From an uncultured Chryseobacterium sp. (GTDB lineage Bacteria; Bacteroidota; Bacteroidia; Flavobacteriales; Weeksellaceae): DNA of 54,845 nt. How positions within the stretch are numbered: the first letter of the stretch is position 1; each line of letters starts with the position of its first letter. Made by a program: the position numbers and the translations under genes. Of the stretch, positions 17,128 to 25,363 are shown one piece after another. Where the stretch lies: the NCBI GenBank assembly GCA_913774355.1, contig CAJYGB010000011.1:1-54845 (forward strand), read 5' to 3'. The notes beneath the pieces are model-generated. The model did no database searches. It had not been told where the DNA came from and saw only the letters and a program-made list of their open reading frames with translations.

Positions 17128-19068
17128 TTATTTATTCATCGACATCAGGAATTCTTCGTTGTTACGTGTTCCTCTGATGTTTTTGCTTACAAATTCCATG
17201 GCTTCCACAGGATTCATTTCAGAAAGGTATTTTCTGAGGATCCACATCCTCTGGGAAGTTACTTCATCAAGAAGAAGATCGTCTCTACGCGTGCTGGATG
17301 CTACCAGGTCAATCGCAGGATAAATTCTTCTGTTGGCAATTTTACGGTCAAGCTGAAGCTCCATGTTTCCGGTTCCTTTGAATTCTTCAAAGATTACTTC
17401 ATCCATTTTAGAGCCTGTATCGATCAGTGCCGTTGCGATAATCGTTAAAGAACCACCGCCTTCAATCTTTCTTGCCGCTCCGAAGAATCTTTTCGGTTTA
17501 TGGAGGGCATTGGCATCCACCCCACCGGACAATACTTTTCCGGAAGCAGGCGTAACGGTATTATAGGCTCTTGCCAATCTGGTAATTGAGTCTAATAAAA
17601 TTACCACATCATGTCCGCATTCCACCATTCTCTGGGCTTTTGCCAATACAAGATTGGCAACTTTCACATGCTTTTCAGCTGCTTCGTCGAAGGTAGAGGC
17701 AATGACTTCCGCATTCACGCTTCTTTCCATATCGGTAACCTCTTCAGGACGCTCGTCAATCAGAAGGACCATCATATAGACCTCAGGATGGTTTGCGGCG
17801 ATGGAATTGGCGATATCTTTCAGCAACATGGTTTTACCGGTTTTCGGCTGAGCTACGATCATAGCCCGCTGCCCTTTTCCGATTGGTGCAATTAAATCGA
17901 CAATTCTCGTAGACATCGTGGAATTGTTTCCGGCCAGGTTAAATTTTTCTTCCGGGAAAAGCGGTGTTAAATATTCAAAAGCAACCCGGTCTTTGATAAA
18001 GGCAAGGTCTCTCCCGTTAACTTCGGTAGGTTTCAGCAATGAGAAATATTTCTCCCCTTCTTTCGGAAGCCTTACAATCCCTCTTACGGTATCTCCTGTT
18101 TTAAGGCTGTAGTTTCTGATCTGTGCTGTGGAAACATACACGTCATCCGGAGATGAAATATAACTGAAATCCGATGAACGAAGGAATCCATAATTATCCG
18201 GCAATATTTCCAGTACCCCTTCAATACTTACCATTCCGTCGAAACTGAATTCTTTTTTCTGTTCCTGCTGATGGTGCTGATGCTGGTTGTTCTGTTGCTG
18301 ATCGTCATTCCTTTCAGCATGCTGCTGTTGCTGCCTGTGCTGATTGGGATTTTGATTCTGGTGCTGGTTATGATTTTGCTGCTGATCGTCGTTCCTTTCG
18401 GAATGCTGCGGTTGCTGCCTGTGCTGGTTGGGATTTTGATTCTGATTCCGGTTCTGGTTTCCGTTGTTGTGCTGCGGATTATTGTGCTGTGTTTTCTGGG
18501 AACGTGCCTGAACCTGAGGCTGGTTGGTATTCTGCTTTTCTTCTGCAGGAGCAGATTCCTGGGTTTCCGGAGTATTGGGAACTTCTGTTTTTTCCTGAAG
18601 TACTTCCGTATTGGCATTATTTGCCGGGGAAACTCTTTTTCTTTTTTTCTTGGCTGCTGTTGTCTGTTCTTCTGTAGCCGTTGCAGGTGATGTTTTGATT
18701 TCCTGGGGTTCTGCCTGTTGTTGTGGCTCTTCGGCAGCAGGTTTTACTTCCTCCTTTTCCTCTCTCATAGGCTGAGGATCTTCCTGAGTTTTTGGCTCTG
18801 CCTTCGTTTTGGCTGCGGTTTTTCTCGGGGCTGCTTTCTTAGCAGGAGCTTTGGCTGGTTTCTCTGCCGGTTTTTCTTCAGTGGTTACACTGGATTCCGT
18901 GGTGTTGAAATATTCTTTTGCCACTTTGGGATTTGATGCCTGAAAGTCAAGAATAGCAAAGATTTTATCATTTTCCGTGCTGTTTCTTGCCACTTTAACG
19001 CCCAAATCCTTTAAGATTTTAGTCAGCTCCGTTACGGATTTTGACCTTAACGTTTCGATGTTAAACAT
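17128..19068 (-). CDS. rho: Transcription termination factor Rho with large disordered insert
   Basis: The product is 646 aa, against about 420 in E. coli. Residues 1-50 are the Rho N-terminal domain ([19 protein letters not shown]). Residues about 52-273 are a disordered insert: a Lys/Ala/Pro/Glu stretch, then an Asn/Gln/His-rich stretch with an 84-bp imperfect tandem repeat (QNPNQHRQQ..[11 protein letters not shown]). A cold-shock-like RNA-binding domain follows (about 276-350), then the ATPase with Walker A QPKTGKT near 409 and Walker [10 protein letters not shown] near 492. I chose MFNIETL over an upstream Met that lies inside the promoter. Rho is a hexameric RNA translocase that ends transcription. 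Disordered inserts in Bacteroides Rho are reported to drive phase separation, and this one looks comparable. Confidence 0.95.
   Translation of the reverse strand: MFNIETLRSKSVTELTKILKDLGVKVARNSTENDKIFAILDFQASNPKVAKEYFNTTESSVTTEEKPAEKPAKAPAKKAAPRKTAAKTKAEPKTQEDPQPMREEKEEVKPAAEEPQQQAEPQEIKTSPATATEEQTTAAKKKRKRVSPANNANTEVLQEKTEVPNTPETQESAPAEEKQNTNQPQVQARSQKTQHNNPQHNNGNQNRNQNQNPNQHRQQPQHSERNDDQQQNHNQHQNQNPNQHRQQQQHAERNDDQQQNNQHQHHQQEQKKEFSFDGMVSIEGVLEILPDNYGFLRSSDFSYISSPDDVYVSTAQIRNYSLKTGDTVRGIVRLPKEGEKYFSLLKPTEVNGRDLAFIKDRVAFEYLTPLFPEEKFNLAGNNSTMSTRIVDLIAPIGKGQRAMIVAQPKTGKTMLLKDIANSIAANHPEVYMMVLLIDERPEEVTDMERSVNAEVIASTFDEAAEKHVKVANLVLAKAQRMVECGHDVVILLDSITRLARAYNTVTPASGKVLSGGVDANALHKPKRFFGAARKIEGGGSLTIIATALIDTGSKMDEVIFEEFKGTGNMELQLDRKIANRRIYPAIDLVASSTRRDDLLLDEVTSQRMWILRKYLSEMNPVEAMEFVSKNIRGTRNNEEFLMSMNK
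18300..18467. repeat. 84-bp imperfect tandem repeat inside rho
   Basis: Two units start at the GATCGTC copies at 18300 and 18384. The 84-bp period keeps the frame (28 codons). They encode the Gln/Asn/His-rich part of the Rho insert, and such repeats can expand or contract. Confidence 0.75.
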
Positions 19069-19149
19069 ATTTATGTAAAAAAATGTAATTAATTGTGAGT
19101 AAGAAAAGTAAGTCAGGTGACTTTTGTTTTCAAGTACATTTGTATAATG

Positions 19150-19179
19150 CAAATCTACACTTATTTTTGAATTGTGCAA
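19150..19179 (-). promoter_or_regulatory. Promoter of rho
   Basis: On the minus strand TTG (19177-19179) and TAGATTTG (19150-19157) are exactly 19 bp apart. The rho ATG is 82 bp downstream. Confidence 0.7.
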
Positions 19180-19196
19180 AATTTATGCTACTTTTG
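19167..19196 (+). promoter_or_regulatory. Promoter of the DUF4293 gene, overlapping the rho promoter
   Basis: TTG (19167-19169) and TACTTTTG (19189-19196) are 19 bp apart on the plus strand, 17 bp before the ATG at 19214. The two -33 elements lie inside each other's spacer. Confidence 0.65.
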
Positions 19197-19213
19197 CCTG
19201 GAATTTATATTCC

Positions 19214-19603
19214 ATGTTACAAAGAATACAGACTATTTGGACTTTTTTAGCCGTTCTGGCGGCAGTATTCCTGTTCGTTACCGCTCAGGATGTGATTGTT
19301 TCAGACAGTATCCCGGTAGTTAATATCGGATGTGTTGCGCTTGTTTTAATTGGACTTCTGAGTGTTTTTAGTTTTAAAAACAGAAAAAGACAAATTTTGC
19401 TGAATACCATCAGCATCATTATAAACGCTTTGTTGATTGGTGTATTGGCGTACTGGCTGCTAAACTTATCCGGAGGAATCAGTTTTCCTGAGAAGGGTAT
19501 TGAGCCGATTTTTTCATTGATAGCGATGATTTGTCTGTTTATAGCAAACATTTACATCAAAAGAGATGAAAGGCTCGTGAAATCTGTAGACAGACTTCGA
19601 TAA
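19214..19603 (+). CDS. DUF4293 family membrane protein
   Basis: The product is 129 aa from MLQRIQTIWTFLAVLAA. It has four predicted membrane segments (about residues 7-24, 34-52, 60-80 and 97-115) and a short basic tail, IYIKRDERLVKSVDRLR. This matches the uncharacterised DUF4293 family, which is common and usually next to rho in Flavobacteriia. The Met at 19214 is preferred over an earlier in-frame start because the promoter lies between them. Function unknown; it is an inner-membrane protein by composition. Confidence 0.8.
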   Translation: MLQRIQTIWTFLAVLAAVFLFVTAQDVIVSDSIPVVNIGCVALVLIGLLSVFSFKNRKRQILLNTISIIINALLIGVLAYWLLNLSGGISFPEKGIEPIFSLIAMICLFIANIYIKRDERLVKSVDRLR

Positions 19604-19627
19604 CCTTACAACGATTTTTTGAGTGAG

Positions 19628-19657
19628 AACAGCTTCTTTTTAGGAGCTGTTTTTTTA
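19628..19657 (+). terminator. Rho-independent terminator after the DUF4293 gene
   Basis: AACAGCTTCT - TTTT - AGGAGCTGTT is a 10-bp stem with one G-U pair, followed by T's. Confidence 0.85.
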
Positions 19658-20090
19658 TTTTAAACGCTACCGACGATAAGGAATGCTTTTATAACGTATA
19701 TTTTTCGGTCGCGAGGGCTGAACTACGTTCGTAAACTTTCAGTTTATGTTCAGCAAATGATAGCTGTATTATATTTATATTTATCGGTTTAAATTTTCTT
19801 TTTTCGACAAGGTAAATTTTCTTTTATTTAATTGTTTTTTAGCAATTTAATAATGAAACAAGGCAGAAAAACAATCAGAAATTTTAGATATAATCTGCCT
19901 TTAAAAAAAGCAAACAAGACTATTTAATAGGTAAAAACTTTTAACTATATATCGACAGAAGGCACTTCCAGCATCCAACATCCCGCTTCCAGCCTTTTCA
20001 ACTGCATAAGATACTGTATCTTGTGGGAAATTAAAATCTTAATGCAACATTTCCCTGAAAGCTACGACAGATTATGCATAAATTTACCAC
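19658..20090. other. 433-bp intergenic region with a dispersed repeat
   Basis: No open frame of note is present. Visible structure: an 8-bp inverted repeat AAGGCAGA (19860-19867) / TCTGCCTT (19894-19901), and one copy of a 29-nt repeat at 19965-19993 whose partner is at 48444-48472. The promoter of the M28 peptidase gene should lie near the right edge, but I see no good TAnnTTTG match. Confidence 0.5.
19965..19993 (+). repeat. 29-nt dispersed repeat, copy 1
   Basis: CTTCCAGCATCC, nine variable bases, then CTTCCAGC. The same layout and length occur on the minus strand at 48444-48472. Confidence 0.65.
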
Positions 20091-21011
20091 ATGAAAAAAC
20101 TGACCTACCTTACCTTTAGTTTGTTTTCCGTTTTAGCCTTTACTCAGGAAGTGCCGCAGGAGAGAATTAAAACTGTGCTCTCGACACTGGCTTCCGACGA
20201 AATGAAAGGCCGCGAAATCGGCACCCAGGAAAATGAAAATGCCGCAAATTATATTGCCAAACTTTTCAAAGAAAACAACCTGGAATACTGTACCGGAAAT
20301 TCTTACCTGGTTCCTTTTAATTATAAAGGGAAGACCGCTTATAATGTCTGTGGCATAAAAAAGGGAAAAACGGATAAGTATTTGGGCTTTTCGGGACATT
20401 TCGACCATATCGGGACAAGCAATAACCTGAAAGATAATATTTACAACGGAGCGGATGACGACGCAAGCGGCATTACCACCCTGGTAGGCATCGCCGATTA
20501 TTTTAAAAATAAAAGCCCTGAATTTTCCATGGTTTTTATTGCCTTTAACGGGGAAGAAAAAGGAATGCTGGGATCAAGAGCGATCTCAACCGACAAAAAC
20601 CTGGATAAAATCTACAACAACATGACCGCCCTTTTCAATTTTGAAATGGTGGCCACAGAATCTGCATTCGGGAAAAATGCCCTTTTTATGACCGGTGACG
20701 AATTTTCCGACCTGGATGAACTGTTCAATAAAAATGCGGTCAACGGATTAAAGGTAAACCCTGATCCTTACGCAGCCCAGCAGTTATTTTACCGTTCAGA
20801 CAATGTAAGTTTTGTTAAAAAGAAAATTATCGCCCACTCATTTTCAACGGTAGACATGACGAAAGCTACCCATTACCATCATGAGAACGACGATGTGAAT
20901 GTAGTTGATTTTGCCAATTTAACGCAGATCATCAATAATTTCGGAAAAACGCTCGAAAAACTGTCACCACAAAATTTTGCTCCGAAATATAATGATAAAG
21001 TGAAATTTTAA
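20091..21011 (+). CDS. Secreted M28 family zinc aminopeptidase
   Basis: The product is 306 aa with a signal peptide (1-18, ending AFTQ). The co-catalytic two-zinc site of M28 is readable: His/Asp in GHFDHIG near residue 103, Asp in NGADDDASG near 120, Glu pair in FNGEEKGMLGS near 155, and the final His in ATHYHHEND near 264. It is expected to remove N-terminal residues from peptides in the periplasm or outside the cell. The gene stands alone between a long intergenic region and its own terminator. Substrate preference cannot be told. Confidence 0.85.
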   Translation: MKKLTYLTFSLFSVLAFTQEVPQERIKTVLSTLASDEMKGREIGTQENENAANYIAKLFKENNLEYCTGNSYLVPFNYKGKTAYNVCGIKKGKTDKYLGFSGHFDHIGTSNNLKDNIYNGADDDASGITTLVGIADYFKNKSPEFSMVFIAFNGEEKGMLGSRAISTDKNLDKIYNNMTALFNFEMVATESAFGKNALFMTGDEFSDLDELFNKNAVNGLKVNPDPYAAQQLFYRSDNVSFVKKKIIAHSFSTVDMTKATHYHHENDDVNVVDFANLTQIINNFGKTLEKLSPQNFAPKYNDKVKF

Positions 21012-21022
21012 ACCGTAAAAAT

Positions 21023-21047
21023 AAAACCGTCGGTCTGACGGTTTTTC
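21023..21047 (+). terminator. Rho-independent terminator after the M28 peptidase gene
   Basis: AAAACCGTC - GGTCT - GACGGTTTT is a 9-bp perfect stem followed by TTC, 12 bp after the stop. Confidence 0.88.
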
Positions 21048-21203
21048 TTTGTTTGCAAGGGAAAATTAAAAGTCGCTGCAGGGATATGCTAAGATCCTAG
21101 TAACAAATCCCTGACATTTAAAACATATTGAATAAAGTAAAACACTATTCAAAACGTCTTATCATTTTAATTATGTAATTTTGCTATCCAATTTTTTCAT
21201 TGA

Positions 21204-23042
21204 ATGAATCAATATATTAAAATACTCAAGTTCGCAAGACCCCATCAAAAATACATTTACGGAAGTTTATTCTTCAACCTGATGTATTCTGTATTCCAGA
21301 TTGCATCTTTAGGGACCATCCTGCCGGTATTGGGCATGCTTTTCGGAACCATCGAAGCTAAAAAATACAGTTCGCCACCGGAATATTCAGGCGAAATCCT
21401 GGATTTTTTCAGTTATATTAAGGAATACGCCAACTATTATGTACAAAGCCTTGTGACTCAGTATGGCGCACTTAATGTATTGGCCTGGCTGTGCGTCATC
21501 ACGGCTTTTATGTTTTTGCTGAGAAATCTTTTCCGGTATCTCGGATCTTTTTTACTGATTAATTATCGCGTCGGGGTTACCAAAGACCTTCGCGGTGCCA
21601 TGTACAGAAAAATCCTGGCCCTCCCGGTTTCTTTCTTTACGGAAAGCAGAAAAGGCGACCTGATGTCGCGAATGTCAAATGATGTCGGGGAAGTAGAAGG
21701 AAATATTTTAGGAAGCCTTGTGGAGCTCATTAATGCTCCGTTTATGCTGATCAGCACTCTGGTTACCTTGTTTTTCCTGAGTACCGAACTGACACTTTTC
21801 TCGCTTCTGGTATTACCTGTAATGGGAACTATGATCGCTTTGATTGGAAAAAGTCTTAAAAAAGACTCCCATGAAGCGCAGAACGAAATGGGAAATATCT
21901 TCTCCATTGTTGATGAAACTCTTAAATCGACAAAAGTCATCAAGATCTTCAGTGCAGAAAAGATTATGGACAGCCGTTTTATGCAGTCGATGCAGAAGTG
22001 GATCAACAGTTCGATCCGTTTAGGGAGAAAAAAGGAACTGGCCTCGCCGATGAGTGAATTCCTGGGTTCCGTAACCTTCCTGATCATTGCGTGGTATGGA
22101 GGAAAACAGATTATTGTGGAAAAAAGTATTTCGCCTGCGGATTTCCTGGTATTCCTCGGTATTTTCTTCCAGATTTTGCCTCCGGTAAAAAGTTTATCCC
22201 AATCGATTTCAAACGTACAGAAAGGGGAGGCTTCCCTGGAAAGGGTCCTTGAGATCCTGGATGCAGATGTAAAAATTGACGAAGCTCCAAACCCTGTAAG
22301 CATCTCCACGCTCAACCAGTCTATCGAATTCAACAATATCGGGTTTTATTACGATAAAGACCACACCATCCTTAAAAACTTTTCACTGAGCATCCCGAAA
22401 GGAAAAACCGTGGCCCTTGTAGGCCAGAGCGGAAGCGGAAAAACAACCATCGCCAACCTGTTGGCCAGATTTTATGATGTTTCCGAAGGTGAAGTTTTAA
22501 TTGACGGCACAAATATTAAGAACCTAAGACTGAAAGAATACCGTAAACTTCTGGGAATGGTTACGCAGGAGTCGGTATTGTTCAATGATTCCGTATACAA
22601 CAATATTTTAATGGGTAAACCTGATGCGACAAGAGAAGAAGTAATAGCAGCGGCAAAAATTGCCAATGCCGATTCTTTCATCTCGAATCTTCCCGAAGGT
22701 TACGATTCCAATATCGGTGACGATGGCGGTAAGCTTTCCGGAGGCCAGAAACAAAGGGTTTCCATTGCCCGGGCCGTATTAAAAAACCCGCCGATTATGA
22801 TCCTGGATGAAGCCACTTCTGCGCTTGATACCGAATCTGAAAGATTTGTACAGGATGCCCTAGAAAAGATGATGGAAAACAGAACTTCATTAGTCATTGC
22901 CCACCGTCTTTCTACTATACAGAAAGCAGACTGGATCGTGGTAATGGAAAAAGGAGATATTGTGGAACAGGGAACCCACCATGACCTGATTGTCAAGAGA
23001 GGCGTGTATCACAAACTTGTGGAACTTCAGAATTTCGATTAG
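21204..23042 (+). CDS. MsbA-like ABC exporter, fused permease and ATPase
   Basis: The product is 612 aa. The first 330 residues hold six membrane segments of an ABC exporter, including the coupling-helix region LPVSFFTESRKGDLMSRMSND. The nucleotide-binding domain follows: Walker A GQSGSGKTT near 408, LSGGQKQR signature near 511, Walker B IMILDEATSALD near 533, and the His switch IAHRLS. It works as a homodimer. In this clade such proteins are usually annotated as lipid A or multidrug exporters, so MsbA function is likely but not certain. It stands alone. A weak -7 element, TAATTTTG, is at 21176-21183. Confidence 0.88.
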   Translation: MNQYIKILKFARPHQKYIYGSLFFNLMYSVFQIASLGTILPVLGMLFGTIEAKKYSSPPEYSGEILDFFSYIKEYANYYVQSLVTQYGALNVLAWLCVITAFMFLLRNLFRYLGSFLLINYRVGVTKDLRGAMYRKILALPVSFFTESRKGDLMSRMSNDVGEVEGNILGSLVELINAPFMLISTLVTLFFLSTELTLFSLLVLPVMGTMIALIGKSLKKDSHEAQNEMGNIFSIVDETLKSTKVIKIFSAEKIMDSRFMQSMQKWINSSIRLGRKKELASPMSEFLGSVTFLIIAWYGGKQIIVEKSISPADFLVFLGIFFQILPPVKSLSQSISNVQKGEASLERVLEILDADVKIDEAPNPVSISTLNQSIEFNNIGFYYDKDHTILKNFSLSIPKGKTVALVGQSGSGKTTIANLLARFYDVSEGEVLIDGTNIKNLRLKEYRKLLGMVTQESVLFNDSVYNNILMGKPDATREEVIAAAKIANADSFISNLPEGYDSNIGDDGGKLSGGQKQRVSIARAVLKNPPIMILDEATSALDTESERFVQDALEKMMENRTSLVIAHRLSTIQKADWIVVMEKGDIVEQGTHHDLIVKRGVYHKLVELQNFD

Positions 23043-23063
23043 ATCAAATTAATCTTGTTATAA

Positions 23064-23098
23064 AAAAAGAGAAAGCTTAAAACAGCTTTCTCTTTTTT
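23064..23098. terminator. Bidirectional terminator between exporter and PNGase F-like gene
   Basis: AAAAAGAGAAAGCT - TAAAAC - AGCTTTCTCTTTTT is a perfect 14-bp stem between convergent genes. Confidence 0.92.
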
Positions 23099-23111
23099 GT
23101 ATTTTGAAAAA

Positions 23112-24434
23112 TTATTTCCTGATTACCTTATGGGTAAACCGGATACCGCCTTCCAGAATAATGTCCAGCACGTAAACCCCAGCAGGATAAGCCGTCAGAT
23201 CAGCTTTAGATTCCATAGTTTCGAAAAGTTTTCGTCCATCTGTTGAAAATACCGAAATCAATTTTACCTTTTTTTGCCCTTTAACGGTTACATAATCTGC
23301 GGTAGGGTTTGGATAAATAGAAACATCGGTAGTCGCAACATCTTTTACCGAAAGATTCTGGCCCAGGCTCTGCATATACATCGATAATACAATTTGTCCG
23401 TCCTGATTATAAAATACAGCAGAAGGAACTTCATATTTAATCGTATGGCTTCCGGCAGAAAGAGAAGTCACCGAAAAAGTTCGTATCGGAACGGCATCTC
23501 CCGGACACCAATTGTTCCAGGAAGTCCACCAGGATGTTGATTGTGCATAATTTCCATAAATACCGTTAGTCTGTGTATTGTACATTCTATAAGGCTCACA
23601 CGACTTTCCTCCCGGCGTAAAGGTTAGTACCTGCGTATTATCCAGAGAAACAAGATTCTGTCTTCGTACATATTCTTCCCCGTTGGTACCGGCTCCGTGC
23701 GGTGTCGTAACAATAAAAAATTTAGGATTGGCAGCCGTCTGCGTAAGGTTGAAATTAACAAGACGAACGGTTTGGCCCGAAACATCCGTATTATTATAAT
23801 TATTTAATGAATTGGAATCCAACAGCGGCAAAATGGTGTTGAAATTATTATTGATCGTCGGATCGTTGGACGTCACGAAAGTTAATGTTCCGGCAAACAC
23901 ATCATTTCTACCAGAACAACCTGCCACTTGGGTATTCGCGGCATAAGGAACCCCGAAAACATCAAGCTCGACCCAGATGTCATAAGCTGCTCTTAAAGCA
24001 ACATTGCTGAAAACCGGGTACAGATTATCAACATTATAAGTATACGGAACTTCTGTTGGGGATAAATTTTTATTCATAAAAGGCGTAATATATCTCCCTA
24101 CTTCAAATCTTTTCACCTGTGTATCGCTCATGGTATAAGAAGCCTGTCCTTTAGGGACCAAAGCGATATGCACCCCGCCGATTCTGTCATAATTATCGCA
24201 CAAGGCACCAATGGTAACGTTCATCTGGATTTTGTTCTGGAAACTGTTCAGTTCCGCATCGGTAAGCTTTCTGGTATATCTGGAATTGGCCAACCTGATG
24301 GTATTGGCAGGAACAGGCTGAGAAACGTTAGCTGCATAACCATCATAAAAAACAATCTGTGAAAAGACATTAATGCTTGTCTGTGCTTTAAAGAAAGAGG
24401 ATGCCATAAGGAGAGACAGTAAAATTTTTTTCAT
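23112..24434 (-). CDS. Secreted PNGase F-like glycoamidase with type IX sorting domain
   Basis: The product is 440 aa with a signal peptide (1-18). The body resembles the two jelly-roll domains of Elizabethkingia PNGase F, which removes N-glycans from glycoproteins. CDNYDRIG at 79-86 aligns with the CDEWDRY segment holding catalytic Asp60. Glu156 (IWVELD) and Glu253/254 (NGEEYVRRQ) lie where Glu118 and Glu206 fall. GRYITPF (113-119) and WCPGDAVPIR (309-318) match GRFITPY and WCPGMAVPTR. The last 70 residues are a type A sorting domain (VSIYPNPTADYVTVKG), so it leaves by the type IX system, which PNGase F itself does not show. This assignment is by motif, and overall similarity is modest. Confidence 0.72.
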   Translation of the reverse strand: MKKILLSLLMASSFFKAQTSINVFSQIVFYDGYAANVSQPVPANTIRLANSRYTRKLTDAELNSFQNKIQMNVTIGALCDNYDRIGGVHIALVPKGQASYTMSDTQVKRFEVGRYITPFMNKNLSPTEVPYTYNVDNLYPVFSNVALRAAYDIWVELDVFGVPYAANTQVAGCSGRNDVFAGTLTFVTSNDPTINNNFNTILPLLDSNSLNNYNNTDVSGQTVRLVNFNLTQTAANPKFFIVTTPHGAGTNGEEYVRRQNLVSLDNTQVLTFTPGGKSCEPYRMYNTQTNGIYGNYAQSTSWWTSWNNWCPGDAVPIRTFSVTSLSAGSHTIKYEVPSAVFYNQDGQIVLSMYMQSLGQNLSVKDVATTDVSIYPNPTADYVTVKGQKKVKLISVFSTDGRKLFETMESKADLTAYPAGVYVLDIILEGGIRFTHKVIRK

Positions 24435-24604
24435 TCAGTACATTTAATTTATTAGATTTATTTAAAAACAAACAAATTTATAAATTAATCACCAATTTAA
24501 ATCAACTATTCAAACAAAAATTTAAATCAATATAAATATTATTGAATTTAATTAAAATTAAAAAAACACAGCTAGGGTTCAGTGATTCCAAATTGGATTA
24601 TTCA

Positions 24605-24629
24605 GTAATGAAAAATGACTTTTCATTAC
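24605..24629. other. Perfect hairpin in the upstream region of the PNGase F-like gene
   Basis: GTAATGAAAA - ATGAC - TTTTCATTAC is a 10-bp perfect stem between the psd terminator and the PNGase F-like gene. On the minus strand no T-run follows. It may be a backup terminator or a binding site. Confidence 0.5.
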
Positions 24630-24654
24630 GTTTACTCAGTCTTAATCAAAATAA

Positions 24655-24684
24655 AAAAGGAGAAATCCAAGATTTCCCCTTTTG
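24655..24684 (-). terminator. Rho-independent terminator of the LUD-cdsA-psd operon
   Basis: On the minus strand AAAAGGGGAAATC - TTG - GATTTCTCCTTTT (one G-U pair) is followed by T's, 19 bp after the psd stop. Confidence 0.82.
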
Positions 24685-24702
24685 CTTTATACATGATTGA
24701 AT

Positions 24703-25359
24703 TTATTCTGCATTCATTCTCGCAATAACATCCAGCCCGCCTTTGGTAATATCTCCGATCTTACAGACGATTTCCGTATCCAGGGGCAGGAAAACATCCA
24801 TTCTGGATCCGAACTTTATAAAACCGAACTCATGTCCCGCTTTCGCATCATCACCTTCTTTACAGTAGAATACGATCCTTCGGGCTACATATCCCGCAAT
24901 CTGCCTGAAAACCACCTGATGATTCGTTAAGCTTTCCACGGCAACAGTTGTTCTCTCGTTTTCCGTAGAAGATTTCTCGTGCCATGCCACCAGATATTTC
25001 CCTGGATGATACTTTTTATAAACTACTTTTCCTGAAACCGGATAACGGCAGATATGAACGTTAAGCGGAGACATAAAGATGGAAACCTGAATGGCTTTGC
25101 CTTTGATAAATTCATCCTCTTCCACTTCCTTGATCATAACTACTTTTCCGTCTACCGGTGCAATCACATTTTCCTTGTGATCTAAAATGTCACGGTTCGG
25201 CACCCTGAAGAACCAAAATACCAGACTGTATACCACCAGCAAAGGCAGAATGATCACCAGCGACCACATTTCAAGAAAATAAATAGCCAGTGCGCCAATG
25301 ATGATAAACAGCAAAGTGGCAACGGTGATGGTTCCTTTCGATTCTCTGTGTAATTTCAT
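24703..25359 (-). CDS. psd: Phosphatidylserine decarboxylase family protein
   Basis: The product is 218 aa with two N-terminal membrane segments (about 12-28 and 30-50). The decarboxylase fold follows: NVIAPVDGKVV near 65, FMSPLNVHICRYPVSGKV near 95-112, and FIKFGSRMDVFLP near 183, where the Gly-Ser bond is the expected self-cleavage site that makes the pyruvoyl cofactor. It converts phosphatidylserine to phosphatidylethanolamine, the main Bacteroidota phospholipid. The short form with the FGS motif is the type usual in this phylum. It lies 4 bp after cdsA, so the two are cotranscribed and act in one pathway. Confidence 0.9.
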   Translation of the reverse strand: MKLHRESKGTITVATLLFIIIGALAIYFLEMWSLVIILPLLVVYSLVFWFFRVPNRDILDHKENVIAPVDGKVVMIKEVEEDEFIKGKAIQVSIFMSPLNVHICRYPVSGKVVYKKYHPGKYLVAWHEKSSTENERTTVAVESLTNHQVVFRQIAGYVARRIVFYCKEGDDAKAGHEFGFIKFGSRMDVFLPLDTEIVCKIGDITKGGLDVIARMNAE

Positions 25360-25363
25360 GAGA

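Noticed and set aside
18271..18690. Long open frames on the plus strand opposite rho, giving Leu/Val-rich proteins
   Set aside because: They are the antisense of the Gln/Asn/His-rich Rho insert. The hydrophobic composition follows from the repeat, and no start signal or family match exists.
19069..19179. Longer N terminus for Rho beginning at 19179
   Set aside because: The extra 37 residues have no Rho similarity, and the start lies at the promoter -33 element. MFNIETL at 19068 matches family starts.
19860..19901. tRNA or small RNA gene around the AAGGCAGA/TCTGCCTT pair
   Set aside because: The arms enclose AT-rich sequence without a cloverleaf, a promoter or a terminator T-run.
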